A stretch of DNA of 5,131 bases from an uncultured Clostridia bacterium (GTDB lineage: Bacteria > Bacillota > Clostridia > Oscillospirales > Acutalibacteraceae). Location: NCBI GenBank assembly GCA_946539105.1, contig CAMNHG010000108.1, positions 1 to 5,131 on the forward strand, written 5' to 3'. Both the position numbers and the translations under genes were made by a program. The notes beneath the pieces were generated by a model that was not told the origin of the DNA, ran no database searches, and worked only from the letters and a program-made list of their open reading frames with translations. How positions within the stretch are numbered: the first letter of the stretch is position 1; each line of letters begins with the position of its first letter. Below, piece by piece: positions 1 through 5,131 of this stretch.

Positions 1-71
1 GCGACAACAGCTGGGAGCGTTCGGCTCAGGATTATATCAACGTTTACAGCGACACCTTAAATTGGAACTAA
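1..71 (+). CDS. glgA: C-terminal end of a glycogen synthase-like glycosyltransferase (5' end outside window)
   Basis: Only the last 22 codons are present, read from base 3 to a TAA at 69-71. The peptide is DNSWERSAQDYINVYSDTLN followed by W-N. The pattern W-x-x-SA-x-x-Y-x-x-(L/V)Y is how bacterial glycogen/starch synthases (GT5, ADP-glucose to alpha-1,4-glucan) commonly end: the last helix packs back across the N-terminal Rossmann domain. Some GT4 glycosyltransferases end in a similar way, so the substrate cannot be fixed from this fragment. The other two frames give either an early stop or an arginine-rich, unnatural peptide, which supports this frame. The gene converges on ruvX and is followed by the hairpin terminator at 194-226. 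The symbol is tentative. Confidence 0.5.
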   Translation, partial: DNSWERSAQDYINVYSDTLNWN

Positions 72-193
72 GCCGGGTTGCCCCGGCAGGCATTTCGCGT
101 ACTTTGGCTCGGCGCGCAGCCTGAACCCGCCGTTTCGCGGGACAGCTTGTGCTGAATCAAACGCTGTCTGTTGATAATAAATAACACAAAATT
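72..193 (+). other. Non-coding, foldable 3' region downstream of the glgA-like gene
   Basis: This stretch between the stop codon and the terminator has no credible gene. It holds three short inverted repeats in series: GCCGGG/CCCGGC (72-77 with 82-87, loop TTGC), CCCGC/GCGGG (126-130 with 137-141) and GACAGC/GCTGTC (141-146 with 163-168; inner TTG/CAA pairs can extend it). None is followed by a T-run, so they are not intrinsic terminators themselves. The base composition shifts from GC-rich (72-145) to AT-rich (170-193) just before the terminator. It is probably a structured 3' UTR; a small RNA ending at the terminator is possible but unproven. Confidence 0.35.
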
Positions 194-226
194 ACACCCC
201 GATTCGTAATGAGTCGGGGTGTTTTC
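194..226 (+). terminator. Intrinsic terminator, probably bidirectional, between glgA-like gene and ruvX
   Basis: An 11-bp stem (194-204 with 212-222, one G-T pair) has a 7-base loop. The four GC pairs at its core come from CCCC/GGGG. On the plus strand it runs into TTTT (222-225), which suits the glgA-like transcript. On the minus strand it is followed by AATTTTGTGTTATTT, also T-rich, so it may end ruvX transcripts as well if they read through the repeat at 239-294. Confidence 0.8.
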
Positions 227-238
227 TGTCTATTTAAG

Positions 239-294
239 CCTCCACCGTCAAAACGGGGAAGGTGGCATTTTGCTTTGCAAAATGACGGAGGGGG
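239..294. repeat. Palindromic intergenic repeat of Oscillospirales type (REP/MITE-like)
   Basis: An inner hairpin, CATTTTGC-TTT-GCAAAATG (266-284), has a perfect 8-bp stem. It is enclosed by CCTCCACCGTCA (239-250), which is complementary with one mismatch and one G-T pair to TGACGGAGGGGG (283-294). Alternative stems compete: CCACC (242-246) with GGTGG (261-265), and CCGT (245-248) with ACGG (253-256). The arrangement GGGGAAGGTGGC, variable hairpin, GACGGAGGG matches dispersed intergenic repeats I remember from Ruminococcus/Faecalibacterium-type genomes, where the hairpin sequence varies and the flanks are conserved. Only one copy lies in this window, so its repeated nature is recalled rather than seen. 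It is followed on the plus strand by ACTTTTT (298-304), so it could also help terminate transcription. Confidence 0.55.
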
Positions 295-338
295 CAGACT
301 TTTTCGGTATTGCCAACCTATCCTATGAAGTTTAACTT

Positions 339-758
339 TTACCCTTTATTTTTCCTTCCATCCAAAAAATCCTGCAAAATTATAACCGCGGCGACGACGT
401 CTACCACGTTTTTGCGTTTTTTGCCGCGTGTGTTTGTGGCGTTGAGGTAATTGTGGGCGGTCACGGTCGTGCCGCGCTCGTCCTGCATTACGGTTTCGGT
501 TCCCGTCAGCTCGCTGAGCTTTTCGGCGAACGCTCTCGCGTTCTGCGCGCTTTCTCCCTCGCTTCCGTCCATATTCTTCGGAAGTCCCACGACAATCAGC
601 TCCGCATTCACTTCCTTTGCGGTTTGGGCGGTTTTTTTCAACAGCTTTTTCGGTGATTTTTCAAATATAACGGTGTGCGGAGAAGCCAAAAACTCGCTTT
701 TGTCGCACACAGCCACGCCTGTTCTCGCTTTTCCCAAGTCAACCGACATTATAATCAT
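339..758 (-). CDS. ruvX: RuvX/YqgF family RNase H-fold nuclease (putative pre-16S rRNA nuclease / Holliday junction resolvase)
   Basis: The protein has 139 residues, the normal size for this single-domain cytoplasmic family. The family is annotated both as a putative Holliday junction resolvase and, from E. coli YqgF work, as a nuclease that matures the 16S rRNA 5' end. Visible motifs are the first acidic residue in VDLGKARTGVAV (Asp7), the strand-loop VVGLPKNMDGSEG (56-68), DERGTT (93-98) and the C-terminal helix VVDVVAAVIILQDFLD (118-133) with Asp120. Together these supply the acidic metal-binding set. The third motif is usually DERLTT, so Leu to Gly at residue 96 is a mild deviation. The start at 758 is chosen because AAAGGA (767-772) sits 8 bases upstream; the internal Met4 would be 17 bases away. 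It has its own promoter and no co-oriented neighbour in view, unlike the frequent alaS-ruvX arrangement of Firmicutes. Confidence 0.93.
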   Translation of the reverse strand: MIIMSVDLGKARTGVAVCDKSEFLASPHTVIFEKSPKKLLKKTAQTAKEVNAELIVVGLPKNMDGSEGESAQNARAFAEKLSELTGTETVMQDERGTTVTAHNYLNATNTRGKKRKNVVDVVAAVIILQDFLDGRKNKG

Positions 759-780
759 AATATAATTCCTTTCGGGTTTT

Positions 781-816
781 TATGTACATTATAATCCAAA
801 AGCCGCAATATTACAA
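781..816 (-). promoter_or_regulatory. SigA-type promoter of ruvX
   Basis: On the minus strand, TTGTAA (811-816, 4 of 6 to TTGACA) is separated by exactly 17 bases from a perfect TATAAT (788-793). Transcription should begin near 781, giving a leader of about 23 bases that contains the AAAGGA ribosome binding site. The site looks constitutive; no operator-like repeat overlaps it. Confidence 0.75.
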
Positions 817-845
817 TAAAACAATCTAAAAATTTTCACCCTTAC

Positions 846-886
846 ACCGACAAATCCGTCGCGGCAAAGGCAATATAATTGAGGTA
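846..886 (+). promoter_or_regulatory. spoIIE promoter with a Spo0A-box-like site in place of the -35
   Basis: A perfect TATAAT lies at 874-879, placing the start near 886. The expected -35 position (851-856, CAAATC) does not resemble TTGACA. Read on the minus strand, bases 846-854 are TTTGTCGGT, 7 of 9 to the Spo0A box consensus TTTGTCGAA, and fall at about -40 to -32. In Bacillus subtilis spoIIE is a SigA gene activated by phosphorylated Spo0A bound near the -35, and its poor -35 depends on that activator. The layout here fits that known logic. A second, weaker candidate (855-863, TCCGTCGCG, 5 of 9) is not convincing. Confidence 0.6.
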
Positions 887-896
887 GACTCAATTA
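876..896. repeat. 8-bp inverted repeat centred on the predicted spoIIE start point
   Basis: TAATTGAG (876-883) and CTCAATTA (889-896) are perfect reverse complements around a GTAGA spacer. The dyad overlaps the end of the -10 box and stops exactly where the AAGGAAG ribosome binding site begins (896-902). If transcription starts at about 886, the left arm is not transcribed, so a protein-binding operator is more plausible than an RNA hairpin. Confidence 0.5.
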
Positions 897-909
897 AGGA
901 AGTATCAAA

Positions 910-3222
910 ATGACGGATGTTAAAACAATGCGGCGCGCACGTGCCGCTCAAACTGATTTTATCAAGACCGCAGGGCTTAACGTGCTGTTTTTCGCCTGCG
1001 GAACGCTTATCACTCGCGGCGCGGTGCTCGGGGATATGGCTCCGTTCGGCAGCTCATACGCCGCTTCGGTTCCGAAGCGAAGGCTGATACCCTCGCTGCT
1101 CGGCACTGCTCTTGGTTATATTCTTTTAAAACCTTCGGACAGCTTCAGGTACATCGCGGTGATTATCGCAATCGGCTGCGCAAGGTGGCTTTTAAGCGAC
1201 ATCGGAAAAATCAGCACGTCAAAGCTGTTCGCTCCGCTCTGCGCGTTTATTCCGACGGCGGCTACGGGCATAGCCCTGTCGTTCGGCGGAGCAGGGACGA
1301 TGGAAACTCTGACGGGCAGCCTGATTGAAGCCGCTTTGGCGGCAGTCGCGGCTTATTTTATATCGTACACCTTTCGGCTTTCCTACGGCAGGCGCGGACT
1401 GACGGCGTTCACGGCTCAGGAGACCGCCTGCGTTGTAATGACCGGCTGCGTGCTTATTTTGTCACTCGGTCAGGTTGCGATTGACAACGTATCGCTCGGC
1501 AGGATAATCGCGGTTATCGCCGTTATGCTCTGCGCGCGCAACGGCGGAGTCAACGGCGGAGCGGTCAGCGGAGCCTCAACAGGCGCGGTGTTCAGCCTTG
1601 CGCAGTTTGAGCAGGGCTTTATCTGCGGCGGATATTCGTTCGGCGGACTGATTGCCGGGCTGTTCTCTCCGCTCGGAAAAATCGCGACGGCACTGTCGTT
1701 TATCACGGCGGATTTTCTGATGAGCCTTGCCTTCGGCGGAGAAAAAATGAGCTCCGCAACGCTGATTGAGGGCGCGGTCGGAGCGGCGGTATTTTTGCTT
1801 TTGCCCAAGAGCGTAGATCGCTTTATCGCCCCGGTTTTCAACAAAGAGCGCGACGTTTCTCTCGGCGAAGCCCTGCGCAAAAATATTATCGCGCGGCTGG
1901 GCTTTACCTCGAGCGCGATCCGCAACGTCAAAAACGACGTAGAGAGCGTATCTAAAAAGATGGGGGAGATGTACTCGCCGACCTTCGAGTGGGTTTGCGA
2001 GAACACCGCCGCCGAGGTTTGCTCGGGCTGCGGACTGCGGATGTACTGCTACGAGCACCGCGGCGGAGTTACCAAGGACGACTTTTTCCGCCTTGAGGAG
2101 CACCTCAGCTCAAAAGGCAGTCTCACTGCTGAAGAGGTGGAAACGGCGTTTATCAAAAACTGCTGCAAAAAGAGCGAAATCGCGCAGAGTATGACGGAGA
2201 ATTACAAAAAGCTCCTGTCAATGCAGGAAGCCGAGCGTCGTGTGGGCGAGCTTCGCGGAGTTGTGGCAGGTCAGTTTGCAGGCGTGAGCGATATTCTGAG
2301 CGACCTTTCAAAGGAGTTTTCGGCGGTAAAAAACAGCGACAGCGAGGCTGCGGAGCGGATTATCACCGAGCTTACAACCCTCGGCGCGTGTCCGCTGGAA
2401 TGCTCCTGCCTTGAGGGCGAAAACGGCAGAATGAGGGTTGAGCTTATTTTAAGCGCGAAGGGTAAAAACCTAAAACGCGGTCAGCTCTCGCGGATAGTCT
2501 CGCGCTGCTGTCAGCGCAGGTTTGATTTGCCCTCGGTCACTGAGGAAAACGGCAGGATTTTGGCCGCGCTCTGCGAGCTTCCGCAGTACGATGTGGAAAT
2601 CGGCACCGACCAGCACATCGCGGACAACGGCAAGCTGTGCGGCGACTGCATAGACTACTTCAACGACGGCCGCGGAAACACCTACGCCCTTGTCTGCGAC
2701 GGAATGGGCACCGGCGGCAGAGCAGCGGTAGACGGAAATATGGCGTCGTCGGTGATGGGCAGGCTGCTGCGCTCGGGGCTGAGCGCGGACAGCTCGCTTC
2801 AAATCGTCAACTCGGCTTTGATGATTAAGAGCGACGACGAAAGCCTTTCGACGGTGGATTTGGCAGGAATCGATTTGTACACCGGCGCGGTGACGCTAAA
2901 AAAGGCAGGCGCGGCGGCTACATTCATCAAAAAGAGCGGCAGGGTAATCAAAAAGGAGATGTCCTCGCTGCCGGCAGGAATACTGAATAACATTAAATTC
3001 GCGGAGGACGCGGTAAATTTGACGGTCGGAGATATGGTGGTTATGGTTTCGGACGGAGCGATTACAGGCGATGACAAGTGGCTTGAAAAGCTGATAAAAA
3101 CTTGGAACAAGGGCAGCACTCAGGAGCTTGCCCAAGCGGTTGTAGAGGAGGCGATTAAGCGCAGGGCGGAGAGCCGTGACGACGATATAACAGCCGTTGC
3201 AATCCGCCTTACGGAAAACTGA
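910..3222 (+). CDS. spoIIE: Stage II sporulation protein E, membrane-bound PP2C-type serine phosphatase
   Basis: The protein has 770 residues, slightly shorter than B. subtilis SpoIIE (827). SpoIIE dephosphorylates SpoIIAA, which frees SigF in the forespore; it also associates with FtsZ at the polar septum. Residues from about 21 to 298 form roughly ten hydrophobic membrane segments. A cytoplasmic regulatory region follows (about 310-560), with a cysteine cluster at 363, 371, 374 and 380 and a charged, helical stretch near 425-480. The C-terminal phosphatase domain (about 565-767) shows GDC at 578-580, CDGMGTGGRA (596-605; Asp597 metal ligand), STVDLAGIDLYTG (647-659), VSDGAITG (713-720; Asp715) and RDDDIT (756-761). 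These match the metal-binding Asp motifs of PP2C/SpoIIE enzymes, so it looks catalytically intact. The start at 910 is supported by AAGGAAG (896-902), 7 bases upstream. The gene appears monocistronic; the tilS-hpt-ftsH cluster found after spoIIE in Bacillus is absent. Confidence 0.97.
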   Translation: MTDVKTMRRARAAQTDFIKTAGLNVLFFACGTLITRGAVLGDMAPFGSSYAASVPKRRLIPSLLGTALGYILLKPSDSFRYIAVIIAIGCARWLLSDIGKISTSKLFAPLCAFIPTAATGIALSFGGAGTMETLTGSLIEAALAAVAAYFISYTFRLSYGRRGLTAFTAQETACVVMTGCVLILSLGQVAIDNVSLGRIIAVIAVMLCARNGGVNGGAVSGASTGAVFSLAQFEQGFICGGYSFGGLIAGLFSPLGKIATALSFITADFLMSLAFGGEKMSSATLIEGAVGAAVFLLLPKSVDRFIAPVFNKERDVSLGEALRKNIIARLGFTSSAIRNVKNDVESVSKKMGEMYSPTFEWVCENTAAEVCSGCGLRMYCYEHRGGVTKDDFFRLEEHLSSKGSLTAEEVETAFIKNCCKKSEIAQSMTENYKKLLSMQEAERRVGELRGVVAGQFAGVSDILSDLSKEFSAVKNSDSEAAERIITELTTLGACPLECSCLEGENGRMRVELILSAKGKNLKRGQLSRIVSRCCQRRFDLPSVTEENGRILAALCELPQYDVEIGTDQHIADNGKLCGDCIDYFNDGRGNTYALVCDGMGTGGRAAVDGNMASSVMGRLLRSGLSADSSLQIVNSALMIKSDDESLSTVDLAGIDLYTGAVTLKKAGAAATFIKKSGRVIKKEMSSLPAGILNNIKFAEDAVNLTVGDMVVMVSDGAITGDDKWLEKLIKTWNKGSTQELAQAVVEEAIKRRAESRDDDITAVAIRLTEN

Positions 3223-3233
3223 ATTTTTCGCAT

Positions 3234-3276
3234 AAAAAAAGTAGGGGTCGGTCGAGACGCGACCCCTACAATGTTT
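3234..3276 (-). terminator. Terminator between convergent spoIIE and serpin genes
   Basis: GTAGGGGTCG (3241-3250) pairs perfectly with CGACCCCTAC (3260-3269) around a 9-base loop, a 10-bp GC-rich stem. In the minus direction it is followed at once by seven Ts (complement of the A-run at 3234-3240), an ideal intrinsic terminator for the serpin transcript. In the plus direction the tail ACAATGTTTTAAGG is weaker, but it is the only candidate end for spoIIE, so the element is probably used from both sides. Confidence 0.85.
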
Positions 3277-3289
3277 TAAGGTTTCTGTT

Positions 3290-4615
3290 TTAATTCATAT
3301 AAACGCCGGAGTAAACGGGGATGTTGCTCTCGTTGTCAATCAGCATAAAGATGAACGGACGGTTAAAAATCAGCTCTGTATTTTTCGCGTTTTTCTGTAC
3401 CGCCGAGCCCTGTGCCAAGGAACTGTCGGGCAGCTTGTCAGAGACGGTAGAAACGCCGATTTTGCTCAGGATGAAGCCGTTGTTCAGGCTGTACATACCG
3501 TCGAGTGCTACGCCCTTTGAGTGCGCGAAATTGCCGAAATCGGACTTGTCCGAAAACAGCGTGTAAAGTCCGGTTTTCTGCATAACCTCCGCCATTGTCT
3601 CGGGCTTTTCCTTTGCCGGAATCTCAAACTGCGGAACGCTTGAGTTCGCGTTTGAGGTGACGTTGAAGCTGTCGAGCAGCCTCATATACTCAACGCTGTC
3701 AAAGGTCTTGATGTAGTCAGCGATTTTTACGTTTTCGTTCGGCATAATCAGAACCAGCTTAAGCGGATTTTTGGCGGTGTATTTTATAATTCCCTGCGCC
3801 GTGTCGGAGTGGATGTAGCTGTCGGTCGATTTCATAAACACCGTATCTTTATCGCCGAATTTGCCCTGCGATAAATCATCCGCGCCGTAAGGAGCAAGCC
3901 AAAGGTCGTTAAAGCTCAGGCTGTCCTCGGATACAAGCGAGCCGTCCTTTTTAAGCGGAGTGGCGTTTGCCGCTTGGTTTGAGTTAAACAGCTTGTCAAG
4001 CTCAGCCGCGGCACTGTCGCCGGCAAAGTCCAGCCTTACCGCCTGCGCTCCGTAAAAGTCGGCGTTAGCCTGCAAAAACGCGGTCTTGACGTCGGTGTTG
4101 TTGTTTATAAGCAGCGCGTCGTCAAATCTCATAAACGCAGTTGTTTCTGCTTTTTTGCCGCTAAGCTCGTCGGTCTTTTTGCTCTCGGCTTCGGCAACCG
4201 ACTCCAGCCTGCTCTTGAAGTAGGACGAGCAGGTGTTGAGGTTTTCAACCGATAGGTCCGTGCCGAGCGCGAGCATAATTTCTGACAGGGTATCGCCCTT
4301 CGCGCCGTTGGCGACCAGCGAGAGCGACAGGGCGTTTGAAGCCGGCGAGAACACGAACGAGCCGTCATTTTGCGCGGCGTAGTTCCTGAACAGCTTTAGC
4401 TCGTAGCCCATAATCAGGTTTGCGTATGTGTTGTAAGCGGTGGGCGGCTCAGCCGCGCCGTCGCGGTAGTTGTATGTCTTTTCCGCGTCGCTGTTACGCG
4501 TGTATTTTGACGACAAAACCTCGCCCTTGCTAAAGCCGTCTGAGCTTGAGCAGGCGCAAAGTCCGGTTGTGATTAAAGCGGCGCACATCAGCGCGGAAAC
4601 CAATCTTTTCTTCAT
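3290..4615 (-). CDS. Serpin-family lipoprotein (surface-anchored putative protease inhibitor)
   Basis: The protein has 441 residues. It begins with a lipoprotein signal peptide: MKKR, a hydrophobic core, and lipobox Leu19-Cys20-Ala21-Cys22, with Cys22 the likely lipidated residue. A linker of about 40 residues leads to one serpin fold. Serpin landmarks in order are FVFSPASNALSLSL...GAKGDT (87-108), DALLINN (166-172), YGAQAVRLDF (188-197), SFNDLWLAPY (234-243), FMKSTDSY then LKLVLIMPNEN (260-295), VPQFEIPAK (327-335), GLYTLFSDKSDFGNF (349-363) and the terminal FNRPFIFMLIDNE...YSGVYMN (417-441). The reactive-centre loop (about 385-416) lacks the standard EEGTEAAAAT hinge and is longer than in alpha-1-antitrypsin, so inhibitory action is uncertain. 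By location it would guard the cell surface against proteases, as proposed for gut bacterial serpins. It lies 3 bp after the glycosyltransferase gene and is probably translationally coupled to it. Confidence 0.9.
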   Translation of the reverse strand: MKKRLVSALMCAALITTGLCACSSSDGFSKGEVLSSKYTRNSDAEKTYNYRDGAAEPPTAYNTYANLIMGYELKLFRNYAAQNDGSFVFSPASNALSLSLVANGAKGDTLSEIMLALGTDLSVENLNTCSSYFKSRLESVAEAESKKTDELSGKKAETTAFMRFDDALLINNNTDVKTAFLQANADFYGAQAVRLDFAGDSAAAELDKLFNSNQAANATPLKKDGSLVSEDSLSFNDLWLAPYGADDLSQGKFGDKDTVFMKSTDSYIHSDTAQGIIKYTAKNPLKLVLIMPNENVKIADYIKTFDSVEYMRLLDSFNVTSNANSSVPQFEIPAKEKPETMAEVMQKTGLYTLFSDKSDFGNFAHSKGVALDGMYSLNNGFILSKIGVSTVSDKLPDSSLAQGSAVQKNAKNTELIFNRPFIFMLIDNESNIPVYSGVYMN

Positions 4616-4618
4616 ATT

Positions 4619-5131
4619 TTATTCCTTGCCGCAGAGCTTTTTCGCGAGCTTGAATATATCCTCTGCCGCGTTCGGGAAAGCGAGCCTTTTGCAGTTTTCC
4701 TTCATCTCCTGCAGCCTTCCGGGAGACTTCAAAAGCTCCATAATCTGCTCCGCGCCGCGTTCCTCTTCAATCAAAATCGCGGCGTTCTGCGCGAGCAGAA
4801 AATCTACGTTGTCCTTTTCCTGACCGGGGAAGGCACTGTAAATTGCCATCGGCAGGTGGCAGGCGATACTCTCGGTAACGGTCAGTCCGCCGGGCTTGGT
4901 GACAATCAAATCGGCGATGTGCATATAGTCCTCGACGTTATCGACAAAGTACAGCAGCTTTGTTCGTTTTCCGGTTTTGAGCTTCTGAATTTTCTTGTCG
5001 AAGCTGTCGAACAGCTTTATGTTTCTTCCGGTAATTACAATGAGCTGAATTTTCTCTTTCCTCTTTGCAAGCTGCTCGTAAAAGTTCAGCACTCCGGTAA
5101 CGCCGAACGAGCCTGCCATAAGCAGAACCGT
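4619..5131 (-). CDS. C-terminal part of a GT28 glycosyltransferase, MGDG synthase/UgtP (MurG-like) type (5' end outside window)
   Basis: The reading frame is open to the window edge, giving 170 residues, about half of a typical protein of this family. The first visible residues, TVLLMAGSFGV, match the strand and glycine loop (often GGGxG) that opens the C-terminal Rossmann domain, so the Met at 5119 is internal and not a start. Counting from that Met, motifs are ITGRN (29-33), YFVDNVEDYM (57-66), ADLIVTKPGGLTVTES (69-84) and PGQEKDNVDFL (98-108). The KPGG-x-T-x-x-E and PGQE-x-x-N pair binds the nucleotide sugar in MurG and diacylglycerol glycosyltransferases. FVDN and TKPGGLT favour the UgtP/MGDG-synthase branch, which adds hexose from UDP-sugar to diacylglycerol at the inner membrane face to make glycolipids. 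True MurG is less likely. It is the upstream partner of the serpin gene; its promoter is outside the window. Confidence 0.85.
   Translation of the reverse strand, partial: TVLLMAGSFGVTGVLNFYEQLAKRKEKIQLIVITGRNIKLFDSFDKKIQKLKTGKRTKLLYFVDNVEDYMHIADLIVTKPGGLTVTESIACHLPMAIYSAFPGQEKDNVDFLLAQNAAILIEEERGAEQIMELLKSPGRLQEMKENCKRLAFPNAAEDIFKLAKKLCGKE
4623..4627 (-). promoter_or_regulatory. Serpin ribosome binding site embedded in the upstream gene
   Basis: AAGGA lies 7 bases before the serpin ATG (4613-4615) and is formed by the last codons (Lys-Glu) of the glycosyltransferase gene. It fixes the serpin start and implies that ribosomes finishing the first gene can reinitiate directly. Confidence 0.8.

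Noticed and set aside
209..328. Plus-strand open frame of 39 codons starting at ATG 209
   Set aside because: It begins inside the terminator loop, runs through the palindromic repeat and has no ribosome binding site; composition is not protein-like.
451..765. Plus-strand open frame of 104 codons opposite ruvX
   Set aside because: It is antisense to a well-supported ruvX gene, has no ribosome binding site and shows no recognisable motifs; it arises from the codon bias of the real gene.
842..847. TTACAC as the -35 of the spoIIE promoter
   Set aside because: It lies 26 bases from the TATAAT, too far for SigA; the Spo0A-box explanation at 846-854 fits better.
1470..2103. Two long minus-strand open frames opposite spoIIE
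   Set aside because: Low-complexity, Arg/Ala/Pro/Ser-rich translations without domains, lying inside an intact SpoIIE coding sequence. They are typical shadow frames in GC-rich codons.
4129..4368. Arg/Ser-rich open frame on the minus strand within the serpin gene
   Set aside because: It is out of frame with the continuous serpin sequence, which shows conserved family motifs on both sides, so there is no frameshift or nested gene to invoke.
5117..5119. ATG at 5119 as the start of the glycosyltransferase
   Set aside because: The frame stays open upstream to the window edge (TVLL) and these residues complete the first strand of the C-terminal Rossmann domain, so the true start lies outside.
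1..5131. Whole-window look for tRNA/rRNA genes, CRISPR arrays, insertion sequences and phage genes
   Set aside because: No cloverleaf, spaced direct repeats, transposase motifs or terminal inverted repeats flanking a gene were seen; the only repeat-like element is at 239-294.

Overview
The window reads as chromosomal DNA of an endospore-forming member of the Clostridia. It encodes SpoIIE, its genes carry AAGGA-type ribosome binding sites, and its promoters are AT-rich SigA-like sites set in moderately GC-rich coding DNA. An intergenic palindrome of the 'GGGGAAGGTGGC-hairpin-GACGGAGGG' kind resembles repeats I recall from Oscillospirales (clostridial cluster IV, Ruminococcus/Faecalibacterium relatives), so I favour that order. 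This placement is inference.

Layout: (1) Bases 1-71 hold the last 22 codons of a plus-strand gene whose tail looks like glycogen synthase. (2) Bases 72-338 are non-coding: a GC-rich, foldable 3' region, a strong hairpin terminator (194-226) and a palindromic repeat (239-294). (3) A minus-strand ruvX gene (339-758) has its own near-consensus SigA promoter (781-816). (4) A divergent intergenic region (759-909) also carries the spoIIE promoter. That promoter has a perfect TATAAT, no proper -35, a Spo0A-box-like site where the -35 should be, and an 8-bp dyad centred on the predicted start point. (5) spoIIE (910-3222) is apparently monocistronic. (6) A terminator (3234-3276), strongest in the minus direction, separates it from (7) a convergent minus-strand pair: a partial diacylglycerol glycosyltransferase / MurG-like gene (5131-4619), followed 3 bp later by a lipoprotein serpin (4615-3290).

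Functionally these look like unrelated housekeeping and sporulation units rather than one system. RuvX is a conserved RNase H-fold nuclease of rRNA processing or DNA repair. SpoIIE is the membrane PP2C phosphatase that activates SigF in the forespore. The glycosyltransferase and the surface serpin share a transcript and both relate to the cell envelope. The most unusual gene is the serpin: it is membrane-anchored by a lipobox, and its reactive-centre loop is long and departs from the inhibitory hinge consensus. I did not find a clearly undescribed multi-gene system, CRISPR array, tRNA/rRNA or insertion sequence.
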